A stretch of 64,000 nucleotides of DNA from Oceanobacter sp. 1_MG-2023 (GTDB lineage: Bacteria > Pseudomonadota > Gammaproteobacteria > Pseudomonadales > Oceanobacteraceae). The DNA lies in the NCBI RefSeq assembly GCF_030689025.1, contig NZ_JAUYWA010000020.1:1-64000 (forward strand). Reading direction: 5' to 3'. The notes beneath the pieces are model-generated. The model did not search any database. It saw nothing but the letters and a program-made list of their open reading frames with translations, and was not told the DNA's origin. The translations under genes and the position numbers were made by a program. Positions 28,013 through 37,850 of this stretch are shown piece after piece. Within the stretch, counting starts at the first letter, position 1; the number at the start of each line of letters is the position of its first letter.

Positions 28013-28324
28013 AACCCCTCCTAATTGTTATTTTATAGGTCAGTTGTAACCTATCAGTTAAGTTCGATTGGGCAATAGATAGACCTTGGTATTAGCTTCG
28101 GGATAAATCGGAAGTTTTTTGAAAACTTCAATAAAATCAATAAGTTAAATATATTTTTTAAAAGGCTATACCATGGTCGCAAGTGATCGCTGGCGACCTT
28201 GCCGTAGGTGGCATGGAGAGACCGGAAAGATGACCGCTGCGGTTAAAAGACCAGAATTCAGTCATAACGGCATGGTGTCGTCGAACAGCCAGAGGCCTGG
28301 CCCGGCGCAAGGAGAGAATAATTG
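28013..28324. promoter_or_regulatory. divergent regulatory region of symporter operon and dgt
   Basis: About 310 bases, AT-rich between 28020 and 28170. Two inverted repeats are visible: ATAGGT-N8-ACCTAT at 28035-28054, close to the DUF4212 start, and a perfect 8-bp GAAGTTTT-TTG-AAAACTTC at 28111-28129. Either could be an operator for the symporter genes. The dgt ribosome binding site AAGGAG is at 28309-28314. Confidence 0.4.
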
Positions 28325-29704
28325 ATGGCAAAACAAGCGGATGGTGGCACTGAGGGAATGGCTGGCAGCAGTATGAACTGGCGGCAATTGTTGTTGCCGC
28401 TGCGTTATGGCGAAACCCAGGCCCGGCTGGCGCTGGATATCGGTCGAACGCCTTTTCACAAGGATTATGACCGTATTATTTTTTCATCGGCGTTTCGGCG
28501 CCTGAATCGTAAAACCCAGGTGCACCCCCTGACTGAGAACGACCACTTGCACAGTCGCCTGACGCATTCATTGGAAGTGGGGTGTGTGGGGCGCTCGCTG
28601 GGCAGCATGGTAGGAAATGCCATGGCGCATCAACTGCCGGAATTTATGGATGCCGGAGACCTGGGAGCCTTGGTACAGGCGGCATGTCTTGCCCACGATA
28701 TCGGCAACCCTCCTTACGGCCACAGTGGAGAAGAAGCGATCCGGCACTGGTTTATGGATGCACAGAACCGGCATTTTCTGGAAGACCTGACGGTGGCGCA
28801 GCAGGCTGACCTGATGACGTTTGAAGGTAACGCCCAGGGGCTGCGGCTGGTCACTCAGGTGGAATACAACCGTTTCAAGGGGGGAATGCGGCTGACCTAT
28901 GCCACCTTGGGGACGTTTCTCAAATACCCCTGGAGTGTGATGGAAGTAACCGAGGGGCGGGCGAAAAAATTTGGCTGTTATCAGTCAGAATTGCCGATCT
29001 TGCGTGAAGTCGCCGCGACGTTGGGGTTGTTGCCGCGTGGTGAAGATCGTTGGTGTCGTCACCCTCTGGTGTATCTGGTCGAGGCCGCCGATGATATTTG
29101 TTATGGGCTGATTGATCTGGAAGATGGTGTGGAAGTTGGCCTGCTGCAGTACCACGAGGTTGAAGCCCTGCTCAGTCCATTGCTGGTGGATCAGTGGGAG
29201 CAGGTGCAGGAAGATATTGCCAATGAAGACGGCGATCGCCGCAAGCTGCAGATTTTACGCGGCTACGCCATGGAGGTGATGGTGCAGGCTGTCAGTGCCA
29301 GTTTTACACGCCATGAAGCACAATTGCTGCAAGGGAACCTGGCCGGCGGCATTATCGATTATTGCCCGCCAGCGGTACGCCAGGTGGTGGCGGATGCCAA
29401 GGAACTGGCCCGTCAGCGTATTTTCCGCGACGGCCGCAAGTTGACCATTGAAATTGGCTCGTACACCACATTGGGGGTGCTGCTGGAATCCTTTCTCAGT
29501 GCGGCGCGGGAATGTGCCTTGGGTCAGGCCGCCACGTTTCGGAATACGCGCTTGCTGGCGTTGATGGGCGGTTCTGCCCCCAAGCCTGGCTGGACCCTGT
29601 ATGAAAGTTATATGCGTACGCTGGATTATATTTCCGGAATGACCGACACCTTTGCCGCCAGTCTGGCCCGGCAGCTTGAAGGCTATAATCCGCCGTCCCA
29701 ATAG
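28325..29704 (+). CDS. dgt: deoxyguanosinetriphosphate triphosphohydrolase (dGTPase)
   Basis: HD-domain enzyme that splits dGTP to deoxyguanosine and triphosphate, adjusting dNTP pools. The HD residues are in RLTHSLEVG (about 79-87) and AHDIGNPPYGHSGEE (about 123-137). Length 459 residues. I use ATG 28325; an in-frame TTG one codon earlier (28322) sits closer to the AAGGAG and is possible. It is transcribed away from the symporter operon and ends before a bidirectional terminator. Confidence 0.93.
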   Translation: MAKQADGGTEGMAGSSMNWRQLLLPLRYGETQARLALDIGRTPFHKDYDRIIFSSAFRRLNRKTQVHPLTENDHLHSRLTHSLEVGCVGRSLGSMVGNAMAHQLPEFMDAGDLGALVQAACLAHDIGNPPYGHSGEEAIRHWFMDAQNRHFLEDLTVAQQADLMTFEGNAQGLRLVTQVEYNRFKGGMRLTYATLGTFLKYPWSVMEVTEGRAKKFGCYQSELPILREVAATLGLLPRGEDRWCRHPLVYLVEAADDICYGLIDLEDGVEVGLLQYHEVEALLSPLLVDQWEQVQEDIANEDGDRRKLQILRGYAMEVMVQAVSASFTRHEAQLLQGNLAGGIIDYCPPAVRQVVADAKELARQRIFRDGRKLTIEIGSYTTLGVLLESFLSAARECALGQAATFRNTRLLALMGGSAPKPGWTLYESYMRTLDYISGMTDTFAASLARQLEGYNPPSQ

Positions 29705-29842
29705 TCGGTTGGTTATGGTTACCGCCTGCTTGTTAATAGTTGCCGGGTTCAATAGGGGGAATGGGTGGTTTATGCTTGGTTGCTGGTCGCGCAAGTAGCG
29801 AGAGCAGTGAGATCGGTTAAGACGGCAGGATAAAAACAGAAA

Positions 29843-29880
29843 AACCGGCCAACCTGTTTCAGGTTGGCCGGTTTTGTTTT
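29843..29880 (+). terminator. bidirectional terminator between dgt and the 5'-nucleotidase gene
   Basis: A 14-bp perfect stem (29843-29856 with 29860-29873) with a 3-base loop. T-rich tracts follow on the plus strand (TTTTGTTTT) and on the minus strand, so it can end both convergent transcripts. Confidence 0.95.
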
Positions 29881-29925
29881 AGTCAGGCAACGTTCGTTGC
29901 CCGGTGAAGCCTGATGGCCGGTTTA

Positions 29926-31974
29926 TTAGTAGCCAGTACAGGTTTCTGTGCTGTGGTTGCAGCCATTGGTATCGATCAAGGTTTGAGTCGAGTACTCAGT
30001 AACCGGCAGCTTGCTCAGGGATTCACCGTTGTCGGTCAGAAGCGTCATATAGTCAACGAAGCTCTGGGCATACTCAGTGAAAGTATCCACATAAGCGTCA
30101 CCAGTGATGGTGCCAAATGTGGTGTAGCCATCCTGGCCTGCCGCAATGTAGTTATTGGTTACGACGGTGTAGGTGGTCGCCAGATCCATACTGCTCCAGT
30201 CGCCTGCGCCACGGGAGTTGACTTCAATATTGCTGAAGCGGCTGCCTTTTTCCTGAGTCAGGTCGACATCAAAACGCAGGCCGTAAGCGTAAGGGTAGGC
30301 ACCGGTTGAACCGTCGGTATCCAGTGTGTAATCCAGCGCGTCTTCCAGTACATCCTGAATTTGTTGGCCGGTCATATCCAGCGTTACCAATGTGTTGGCA
30401 AAAGGCATCAGGGTAAAGGCATCGGCAATGGTGGCGTCGCCAGCAGCCAGATCATCACGAACACCACCGCCATTCTGAATGCCGATATCCGCGGTTGGTG
30501 TGACGGTGACAAAACCCTTGGCGACCTGACCGGTAATATCAGAACCGTGGGCGCTGGTGGCTGTGACGTCACAGATGTTGGAGCGGCCTTGACCAGGAAT
30601 ACGCTCGAAACACATATCTTCAGCGATAGTGCCGATAACGGTTTGTTCCAGTATTGAGGTCTGTTCGTCGTATACGGCCAGCAGGTCGGCGGTAACAGAA
30701 TCTTCCTGAGTCAGGACGATTTCGTCATGGGCGGTCAAAGCCTGGCTGATGGCAAAGGCCGAGTTGCCGCTCAGCGTGGCATCTTCACCAGTGCTGTCTT
30801 CATATTGGTAGCTGTTGGCAATCGGCATGTATGGCTGGCCTTCACAGGCGCTAACCACACCGTCGGCGTCGAAGCTGACCGTCAGCTTGCCCAGCAGGTG
30901 GGCGTATTCCCAGGCTTGTACCACACAGACAGTTTCGCCGTCGGCGTTGGTCACGACGGTTGGGTATTCAGCGACCGAGGAGCCAACTCCGACGCTGGCA
31001 AAGGTGTCATCGCCGAGCAAGGTGTGGGAATCACCACCCACAATCACGTCAACACCGGTCAGTGCTGCGGCCAGCGTCAGGTCATTGTTGTACTGGTAGT
31101 GGGTCATCAGCACGATTTTGTTAACGCCCATACCTTCCAGCTCATCAATATATTGCTGTGCGGTAGTGGTTTCGTCGAGGAATTCGGTGCCGTCATCAGG
31201 GAATGAGGAGTTTTTGGTTTTATTGGCAATATCGATACCGATAACACCAATTTGCTCGCCGTCACGTTCAAAGATCTGGTAAGGCTGGATCTTGTCCTTG
31301 ATGGCTGAGTCATCGTGAGGCACGACGTTGGCTGCCAGCGTCGGGGTTTCGCAAGCAGAGGCGTTCAAGGCATCGATAAAGACTGCAAGGCCATCATCAC
31401 CATTGTCGAACTCGTGATTACCCAGTGCGAAAGCGTCGAAGCACACCTGGTTCATCATTTCGGCATCGGCCAGACCATTAAACAGCGAGTAGTAAAGTGT
31501 TCCGGTGACGGCATCACCAGCATGCAGCTTCAGGACATTGTCACTTTGGCTGGCAAGGGTGTCGAACAGGGTCACCATCATCGGGAAACCGCCGTAAGTG
31601 ACCTCTACTTCGGCAATGTCCGAACCGTCTGTCAGGCTGGTGTCCAGAGTCAGGCCGGAGACATCAAAGTCAAAGGTGTCGGCGGCGATGTGTGAGTGGT
31701 GATCATTCATATGCAGAATGGTCAGGTCGATGGCTTTGGCAGTTGATGCATCGGCACCATCTTGACCGTCTTGGCCGTCAGTACCGTCCTGGCCGTCAAC
31801 ACCATCAGTACCGTCCTGGCCGTCAACACCATCAGTACCATCCTGGCCGTCTACGCCGTTAACACCATTGGTGCCATCGATACCGTCGACACCATCTTTG
31901 CCATCACTGCCATCGCTACCACAGGCTGCCAATGAAATGGCCAATGCCAGCGTGGATAATCTGAACAGGTTCAT
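29926..31974 (-). CDS. 5'-nucleotidase/UshA-type lipoprotein with collagen-like stalk
   Basis: A lipoprotein of 682 residues, starting at 31974 (ribosome site AGAGGAAAAGGAC) rather than the upstream frame start at 32016. The lipobox LAAC places the lipid on Cys18. Residues 19-75 are perfect Gly-X-X repeats rich in Asp, a collagen-like spacer. The calcineurin-type metallophosphatase domain follows, with NDHHSH, the LHAGDAVTG segment and GNHEFD, and then the 5'-nucleotidase C-terminal domain with NGGGVRDDLAAG. It probably hydrolyses extracellular nucleotides for phosphate or nucleoside uptake, held off the membrane by the stalk. The terminator region at 29843-29880 serves this gene too. Confidence 0.92.
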   Translation of the reverse strand: MNLFRLSTLALAISLAACGSDGSDGKDGVDGIDGTNGVNGVDGQDGTDGVDGQDGTDGVDGQDGTDGQDGQDGADASTAKAIDLTILHMNDHHSHIAADTFDFDVSGLTLDTSLTDGSDIAEVEVTYGGFPMMVTLFDTLASQSDNVLKLHAGDAVTGTLYYSLFNGLADAEMMNQVCFDAFALGNHEFDNGDDGLAVFIDALNASACETPTLAANVVPHDDSAIKDKIQPYQIFERDGEQIGVIGIDIANKTKNSSFPDDGTEFLDETTTAQQYIDELEGMGVNKIVLMTHYQYNNDLTLAAALTGVDVIVGGDSHTLLGDDTFASVGVGSSVAEYPTVVTNADGETVCVVQAWEYAHLLGKLTVSFDADGVVSACEGQPYMPIANSYQYEDSTGEDATLSGNSAFAISQALTAHDEIVLTQEDSVTADLLAVYDEQTSILEQTVIGTIAEDMCFERIPGQGRSNICDVTATSAHGSDITGQVAKGFVTVTPTADIGIQNGGGVRDDLAAGDATIADAFTLMPFANTLVTLDMTGQQIQDVLEDALDYTLDTDGSTGAYPYAYGLRFDVDLTQEKGSRFSNIEVNSRGAGDWSSMDLATTYTVVTNNYIAAGQDGYTTFGTITGDAYVDTFTEYAQSFVDYMTLLTDNGESLSKLPVTEYSTQTLIDTNGCNHSTETCTGY
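31750..31920 (-). repeat. 27-bp coding repeats of the collagen-like stalk
   Basis: In-frame Gly-X-X repeat region; the 9-residue unit VDGQDGTDG recurs about three times in nearly identical DNA. Such arrays often change length by slippage between strains. Confidence 0.88.
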
Positions 31975-32106
31975 GTCCTTTTCCTCTGAATAGTATATAG
32001 GGGTCGTCGAAAGCATAGAAATGTAAGTAAATTTGATGAATTTACCATTACGGAGATGTGATTTGTAAATGACACTTATTCAAAGAAGAGTGCGTAGGCG
32101 GGAACC

Positions 32107-32134
32107 GGGCAGCGTCTCTGCTGAGACGCTGCCC
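32107..32134 (-). terminator. spoVR-operon hairpin terminator candidate
   Basis: Perfect 12-bp stem GGGCAGCGTCTC with a TGCT loop, 19 bases past the SpoVR stop. No T-run follows on the minus strand, so it may be weak or act in mRNA protection. Confidence 0.5.
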
Positions 32135-32152
32135 GTGGAGTGGCTGTGGGGA

Positions 32153-33679
32153 TCAGTGCGCCACGGTCATGGCTGGGCAACTTTGTTTGTTGACTTGTTT
32201 GCCGTCCTTGTAGGTTTCCAGGTGAATATCAAATCCCCATAAATAATTCAGATGTTTGAGTACTTCATGTACATCCTCAGACAGTGGGGTGCCATCCTGC
32301 ATGGTGTGGCGTAATGTCATCGAGCGATCCCCTTGCAAATCGACTGCCCAGACCTGGATATTGGGTTCCCGGACTGACAAGTCGTACTGCCGCGCCAGCA
32401 TTTCCCGAACCTTGCGATAGCCGCTGTCGTTATGAATGGCTTCAACCTCGTAGTGGGCTCGTTCATCGTCGTCGTAAATACTGAAGAGATGAAACTCCCG
32501 CATCAAGTGCGGCGACAGGAACTGCTGGACAAAACTTTCATCCTTGAAGTTGTGCATGGCAAAGTGCAGGGTTTCCAGCCAGTCTTTACCGGCGATATCC
32601 GGAAACCAGTCGCGATCTTCTGCGGTGGGGTTTTCGCAAATGCGCTTGATGTCCCGGAACATATTGAAGCCGAGGGCGTAGGGGTTGATGCCGGAATAGT
32701 GTGGAGAATCGAAGCTCGGTTGATGCACCACATTGGCGTGTGACGCCAGCACTTCCATCATAAAGCCGTCGGTGACCTTGCCTTCATCGTACAGGTGATT
32801 CAGCAATGTGTAGTGCCAGAAGGTGGCCCACCCTTCGTTCATCACCTGAGTCTGGCGTTGCGGGTAAAAGTACTGCGAAATCTTGCGTACGATACGCACC
32901 AGCTCACGCTGCCAGGGGGCGAGCAGAGGGGCGTTTTTTTCGAGGAAATACAGCAGGTTTTCCTGTGGTTCTTCCGGGAATTTACGCGGTTTGTTTTTGA
33001 CTTCATCAGTGCTGTGGGTCGGCAAGGTACGCCAGAGGTCGTTGATTTGCCGTTGCATCTGGTCTTCCCGTTCTTCCTGGCGCAACTTTTCTTCGGCGGC
33101 GGAGATCGGCCGTGGCCGACGATAACGATCGACGCCGTAGTTTTGCAGGGAATGACAGGCATCTAACACTCGTTCGACTTCTTCGTTGCCGTAACGTTCT
33201 TCACACTTGCGGACGTAGTGCTTGGCAAACATCAGGTAGTCAATAATGGAGCTGGCATCTGTCCAGGTCTGGAACAGGTAATTACCCTTGAAAAAGGAGT
33301 TGTGACCGTAACAGGCGTGGGCAATCACCAGCGCTTGCATCGGCATGGTGTTTTCTTCCATCAGGTAGGCGATACAAGGATCGGAGTTGATAACGATCTC
33401 GTAGGCCAGACCCATTTGTCCGCGCTGATAGCTTTTCTGGGTGGCGAGAAACTGTTTGCCGTAAGACCAGTGGTTGTAGCCAATCGGCATACCCACCGAG
33501 GAATAGGCATCCATCATTTGTTCGGCACTGATGATTTCAATCTGGTTGGGGTAGGTATCGAGACCGTAGCTTTTGGCAATGCGGGCGATTTCCCGATCGT
33601 AGTCTTCCAGCAGGGCAAAGCTCCAGTCGGAATCGGTCGACAGGTACTCACGCTGGTCTGTCGCTGGTTTTGGGGTCAT
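32153..33679 (-). CDS. SpoVR family protein (YcgB)
   Basis: A 508-residue SpoVR/YcgB protein, recognisable from [38 protein letters not shown] and the HxxYGHNSFF-type segment near 135. Its molecular role is unknown. It is the third gene of the prkA-yeaH-spoVR set, which is co-induced in stationary phase and nitrogen stress in enterobacteria. It overlaps the preceding gene by four bases. Confidence 0.94.
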   Translation of the reverse strand: MTPKPATDQREYLSTDSDWSFALLEDYDREIARIAKSYGLDTYPNQIEIISAEQMMDAYSSVGMPIGYNHWSYGKQFLATQKSYQRGQMGLAYEIVINSDPCIAYLMEENTMPMQALVIAHACYGHNSFFKGNYLFQTWTDASSIIDYLMFAKHYVRKCEERYGNEEVERVLDACHSLQNYGVDRYRRPRPISAAEEKLRQEEREDQMQRQINDLWRTLPTHSTDEVKNKPRKFPEEPQENLLYFLEKNAPLLAPWQRELVRIVRKISQYFYPQRQTQVMNEGWATFWHYTLLNHLYDEGKVTDGFMMEVLASHANVVHQPSFDSPHYSGINPYALGFNMFRDIKRICENPTAEDRDWFPDIAGKDWLETLHFAMHNFKDESFVQQFLSPHLMREFHLFSIYDDDERAHYEVEAIHNDSGYRKVREMLARQYDLSVREPNIQVWAVDLQGDRSMTLRHTMQDGTPLSEDVHEVLKHLNYLWGFDIHLETYKDGKQVNKQSCPAMTVAH

Positions 33680-34962
33680 ACCGCCTCCTTATAACGCTCT
33701 TTGGCGAACAGCTCCCGGAAGACCGGAAAAATATCGCCGGGATTGCGGATCTGGGCTGTTGCAAACTGTTGGCTATAGGCTTTGGCGACGCTCTGATAGG
33801 CGTACCAGAGTGCCTGGTGTTCATGGGGCGTGATTTCGATATAGGCAAAGTGCTGAATGGCGGGTAACAGCTGTTCGGCAAGAATACTGGCGCACAGCGG
33901 TGAGTCGTCATCCCAGTTGTCGCCGTCGGATGCCTGGGCGCCATAGATATTCCAGCCGCCACTGAGGTAGCGTTCCTGGACAATGTTATTCATCAGCTTC
34001 AGTGCGCTGGAGACAATGGTGCCGCCGGTTTCTCTGGAGTAGAAAAACTCTTCTTCGGTGACTTCCTTGGCGCTGGTGTGGTGACGAATAAAAACAATCT
34101 CGATGTGTTCGTAGTTCTTTTCCAGAAACAGATACAGCAGCAGGTAAAAACGCTTGGCCAGATCCTTGACGTCCTGAGTCATGGAGCCGGAAACATCCAT
34201 CAGGCAAAACATAACGGCCTTGCTGGTGGGGGTGGGCACCTTGATCTGGTTGCGATAGCGCAAGTCGAGCTGGTCGATAAACGGCAGCCGTTTGAGTTTT
34301 TTCTCCAGCGAGAGAATTTCTTCTCGCAGGGCGTTGATCTGATCGGCGTTGCTGTCGCCTGCGCCGTCGGCCAGCAAGGCATCGATGGTGGCGGTCAGTT
34401 CACGAATCCGGCGGCGTTTGCCTGCGCCCATGCCAATACGACGGGCGTGGGCATTACGCAGTGACCGTACTACCGAGAGGTTGTTGGGGGTACCTTCGGA
34501 AACAAAGCCGCCGCGCCGGGTCTTGAACTCTTTTGACTGCGACAGGGTTTTCTTGATCATGTTGGGCAGTTCGAGGTCATCGAACAGGTATTTGAGAAAC
34601 TCCTCCTTGGTAATAAAGAAGCGGAAGTCGTCTTCACCTTCCCCCTGATTGCTGGCTTTTCCTGAGCCGGAGCCGCCACCACCACCTTTGGGTTTTTCCA
34701 GCTGGTCGCCGGTGTTGAATTCCTTGTTGCCCGGAAATACCCGGTGCTGCTTGCCGCCCTGACCATGGCTGATAACCGGTTCGTGGGTGTTGCGGGTCGG
34801 GATGCTGATCTGCTCGCCGCGTTCCATATCGGTGATGGAACGGCGCGTTACTGCATCTGCAACCGCTTCCTTGATGTGCTGGTTATAGCGCCGTAAAAAC
34901 CGTTGCCGGTTCACCATGCTCTTGTTTTTGCCGTTCAGGCGTCGATCGATAATATAAGACAT
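33676..34962 (-). CDS. yeaH: DUF444/YeaH-type protein (VWA-like)
   Basis: A 428-residue DUF444 protein. The N-terminal half is charged and includes a Gly-rich low-complexity stretch near 95-110. The second half has a VWA-type metal site in [10 protein letters not shown] (about 247-256). It is paired with PrkA kinase in many proteobacteria. The gene sits 103 bases after prkA and overlaps spoVR by four bases. Confidence 0.94.
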   Translation of the reverse strand: MSYIIDRRLNGKNKSMVNRQRFLRRYNQHIKEAVADAVTRRSITDMERGEQISIPTRNTHEPVISHGQGGKQHRVFPGNKEFNTGDQLEKPKGGGGGSGSGKASNQGEGEDDFRFFITKEEFLKYLFDDLELPNMIKKTLSQSKEFKTRRGGFVSEGTPNNLSVVRSLRNAHARRIGMGAGKRRRIRELTATIDALLADGAGDSNADQINALREEILSLEKKLKRLPFIDQLDLRYRNQIKVPTPTSKAVMFCLMDVSGSMTQDVKDLAKRFYLLLYLFLEKNYEHIEIVFIRHHTSAKEVTEEEFFYSRETGGTIVSSALKLMNNIVQERYLSGGWNIYGAQASDGDNWDDDSPLCASILAEQLLPAIQHFAYIEITPHEHQALWYAYQSVAKAYSQQFATAQIRNPGDIFPVFRELFAKERYKEAV

Positions 34963-35065
34963 ACAGTGTCTCCACTCGTCAGAAGCTTCCCCGTGAAGCG
35001 TGGCCCTGCGTTTGCGGCACTCAGCCGCGCAGCAACCGTTTATGCTGCTGCACGGGGTTCACCGG

Positions 35066-36988
35066 TTACTGGGACTTGCGTACACGCAAGTACCATTCGG
35101 ATAACAGGCGAACCTGTTTCTCGGTATAGCCTCGTTCGGTCATGCGGGCGACAAAGTCGTTGTGCTTTTTCTGATCCTGATGGGAAGATTTGGCAGAAAA
35201 GGAAATAACCGGCAGCAGATCTTCGGTGTTGGAGAACATTTTTTTCTCAATCACCGAGCGCATTTTCTCGTACGACTGCCAGGATGGATTATTGCCATTA
35301 TGGTTGGCTCTGGCGCGCAAGACGAAATTGACGATCTCGTTACGGAAATCTTTTGGATTGCTGATACCTGCAGATTTCTCGATTTTTTCCAGTTCTTCGT
35401 TGATCGAGACCCGATCCAGAATTTCACCTGTTTCCGGGTCGCGGTACTCCTGATCCTGAATCCAGAAGTCGGCGTAGGTGACGTAACGGTCAAAAATATT
35501 CTGGCCGTATTCGGAATAGGATTCGAGATAGGCGGTCTGGATTTCCTTGCCGATAAACTCGACATAATCCTGGGCCAGGTATTCTTTCAGGTAGTTAAGG
35601 TAGCGGTTGTGGGTTTCTTCCGGGTATTGCTCCTGTTCTATCGCCTGTTCGAGGATATACATCAGGTGCACCGGATTGGCGGCCACTTCGGTGGCATCGA
35701 AGTTGAACACCTTGGATAAAATCTTGAAGGCAAAACGGGTGGATATGCCGTTCATGCCTTCGTCGACACCCGCGGCATCCCGGTATTCCTGCAGCGACTT
35801 GGCTTTCGGATCGGTGTCCTTGAGATTCTCGCCGTTATAGATACGCATCTTGGAGTAGACGCTGGAATTCTCAGGCTCTTTCAGTCGTGACAATACGGTG
35901 AATTTGGCCAGCATTTTCAAGGTGTCGGGGGCGCAGGGAGCGCTGGCCAGAGAGCTGTGTTCGAGCAGTTTTTCGTAAATCTTGACTTCTTCATCGACGC
36001 GCAGGCAGTACGGTACCTTGACGATATAGACCCGGTCGAGGAAGGCCTCGTTGTTCTTGTTGTTCTTGAAGGTCTGCCATTCGGATTCGTTGGAGTGCGC
36101 CAGAATCACGCCTTCGAAGGGAATCGCGCCCATGCCTTCAGTGCCGTTATAGTTACCTTCCTGGGTGGCCGTCAGCAGCGGGTGCAGCACCTTGATGGGA
36201 GCCTTGAACATTTCGACAAATTCCATCATCCCCTGGTTGGCGCGGCACAAGGAGCCGGAGTAGGAATAGGCGTCTGGATCGTCCTGGGGAAAATCTTCCA
36301 GTTTACGAATATCGACCTTGCCGACCAGTGAGGAAATATCCTGGTTGTTTTCATCGCCGGGTTCGGTTTTGGCCACACCAACCTGGTCGAGGCTGGAGGG
36401 GTAGAGTTTGACGACTTCGAACTTGCTGATGTCGCCGCCCATTTCATGCAGGCGTTTGACTGCCCAGGGCGACATGACGCGACCGAGATAGCGACGTGGA
36501 ATGCCAAAGTCTTCTTCCAGAATCTCGGCGTCTTCGGCCGGGTCGAACAGCCCCAGTGGTGATTCAAATACCGGTGAGCCCTTGATGGCGTAAAACGGTA
36601 CATTCTGGATCAACAGTTTCAGACGTTCTGCCAGCGAGGATTTACCTCCGCCCACCGGCCCCAGTAAATACAATACCTGTTTGCGTTCTTCGAGGCCCTG
36701 GGCGGCATGACGGAAGTAGGACACGATGCTTTCGACCGCTTCTTCCATGCCGTAAAACTCGTTAAAGGCTGGATAACGCTTGATGATCTTGTTGGAGAAG
36801 ATGCGGCTGAGCCGCAGGTCCTTGGACGTGTCTACCAGTTGTGGCTCACCGATGGCTAATAACAAACGTTCGGCGGCGGTGGCATACACACTCGGGTCTT
36901 GTTTGCAGAGATCGAGGTAGTCTTGCAGGCTCATGACTTCTTGCTGAGTGGCCTGGTAACGATCTTGATAGCGGCTGAATACACTCAT
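35066..36988 (-). CDS. yeaG: PrkA/YeaG serine protein kinase
   Basis: A 640-residue PrkA-family protein: AAA-type N-terminal domain with Walker A GPVGGGKSS (about 110-118), then a C-terminal PrkA kinase-like domain. The E. coli homologue YeaG helps cells adapt to nitrogen starvation. It is the first gene of the minus-strand prkA-yeaH-spoVR operon. GAAGAGG precedes the ATG. Confidence 0.95.
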   Translation of the reverse strand: MSVFSRYQDRYQATQQEVMSLQDYLDLCKQDPSVYATAAERLLLAIGEPQLVDTSKDLRLSRIFSNKIIKRYPAFNEFYGMEEAVESIVSYFRHAAQGLEERKQVLYLLGPVGGGKSSLAERLKLLIQNVPFYAIKGSPVFESPLGLFDPAEDAEILEEDFGIPRRYLGRVMSPWAVKRLHEMGGDISKFEVVKLYPSSLDQVGVAKTEPGDENNQDISSLVGKVDIRKLEDFPQDDPDAYSYSGSLCRANQGMMEFVEMFKAPIKVLHPLLTATQEGNYNGTEGMGAIPFEGVILAHSNESEWQTFKNNKNNEAFLDRVYIVKVPYCLRVDEEVKIYEKLLEHSSLASAPCAPDTLKMLAKFTVLSRLKEPENSSVYSKMRIYNGENLKDTDPKAKSLQEYRDAAGVDEGMNGISTRFAFKILSKVFNFDATEVAANPVHLMYILEQAIEQEQYPEETHNRYLNYLKEYLAQDYVEFIGKEIQTAYLESYSEYGQNIFDRYVTYADFWIQDQEYRDPETGEILDRVSINEELEKIEKSAGISNPKDFRNEIVNFVLRARANHNGNNPSWQSYEKMRSVIEKKMFSNTEDLLPVISFSAKSSHQDQKKHNDFVARMTERGYTEKQVRLLSEWYLRVRKSQ

Positions 36989-37488
36989 TTGGCACCTCTT
37001 CGGCTGATAAATATCGTTGTTCAGTTGATGTCCAGAACGGCGGCGTTCCTCTTTTTGATTCGGTTTTCAGATGCAAAGACCCGTGTAAACAGGCCTTTAA
37101 AACGGGTTATCTTTTACTTTGGCCAGACAGTAATCGATTGGTTCAGTCCGGCGGTGGTGGCTGATGAATGATGTGTTGATACAGAAAATGTCATGCATCG
37201 AGTGTGCCGTAACAGCGTGGACTTGTTTGAAAATGCGTGGTCTGACACGAACGGCAGGCCGGTTTGCGACCATAAAAAAGCGTCTGACAAGCAGGCAGGG
37301 GTGGCTCTGCAAGTGGTAATAAAACGGTCGTCAGGGCAGAGACAACAGCGTTTCAGCAGCGTTGGCGAGAGAGCAGGAAGGTCAGGGAGGTAAAGAACAG
37401 AGGGACGGCAAATTCAAAAGGCGAGAGCAAGCAGACGCTGACCATGGGCAACGCCTGTTGTTGTCATATCATGATTGGCAGTGGCGAA
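36989..37488. promoter_or_regulatory. 500-base non-coding region between prkA and glpE
   Basis: No supportable gene. It is the leader/promoter region of the prkA operon on the minus strand. ACCCGT...ACGGGT (37079-37107) is the only clear dyad, about 90-120 bases upstream of prkA. I searched by eye for sigma-54 sites (GG-N10-GC) and found none convincing. Short plus-strand frames here lack recognisable products. Confidence 0.4.
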
Positions 37489-37812
37489 CTAACTGCGCTG
37501 GCACAATTCCGGGCAGGCGATTTTCCACATTTCGTAACCGCCTTTCAGGCTGTATACCGCTTCGTAGCCTTGTTCAGAAAAAAACTGCGCCACGCCTTGG
37601 CTGGAGTTGCCATGGTAGCAACAGACGATCAGGGGTTTCTGCTTGCTGGTGGCGGCAATAAACTCGTTGAGGTTCTGGTTGTCGACCCGCTGTGCCGCGG
37701 TCATATGACCGACTTCGTAGCTCATTGCGTCACGAATGTCGGCAATCTGGACATCGTTATTGGCGATCATGGTTTTGGCGTCTTCCGCGCTGATTTGGGT
37801 AAAACCGCTCAT
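37489..37812 (-). CDS. glpE: thiosulfate sulfurtransferase GlpE
   Basis: A single-domain rhodanese of 107 residues with the GlpE active loop CYHGNSSQG; the catalytic Cys is Cys65, as in E. coli GlpE. It transfers sulfane sulfur from thiosulfate to cyanide or thiols. It lies 38 bases downstream of apaH and may be the last gene of that transcript. Confidence 0.93.
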   Translation of the reverse strand: MSGFTQISAEDAKTMIANNDVQIADIRDAMSYEVGHMTAAQRVDNQNLNEFIAATSKQKPLIVCCYHGNSSQGVAQFFSEQGYEAVYSLKGGYEMWKIACPELCQRS

Positions 37813-37850
37813 CTGTTACTCCTTTTTATCGGTGGTTGCTGTCATCAGGC

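Noticed and set aside
31750..31920. Regular short repeats suggestive of CRISPR
   Set aside because: The repeats are in frame and encode Gly-X-X triplets of a stalk; there are no unique spacers of constant length and no cas genes.
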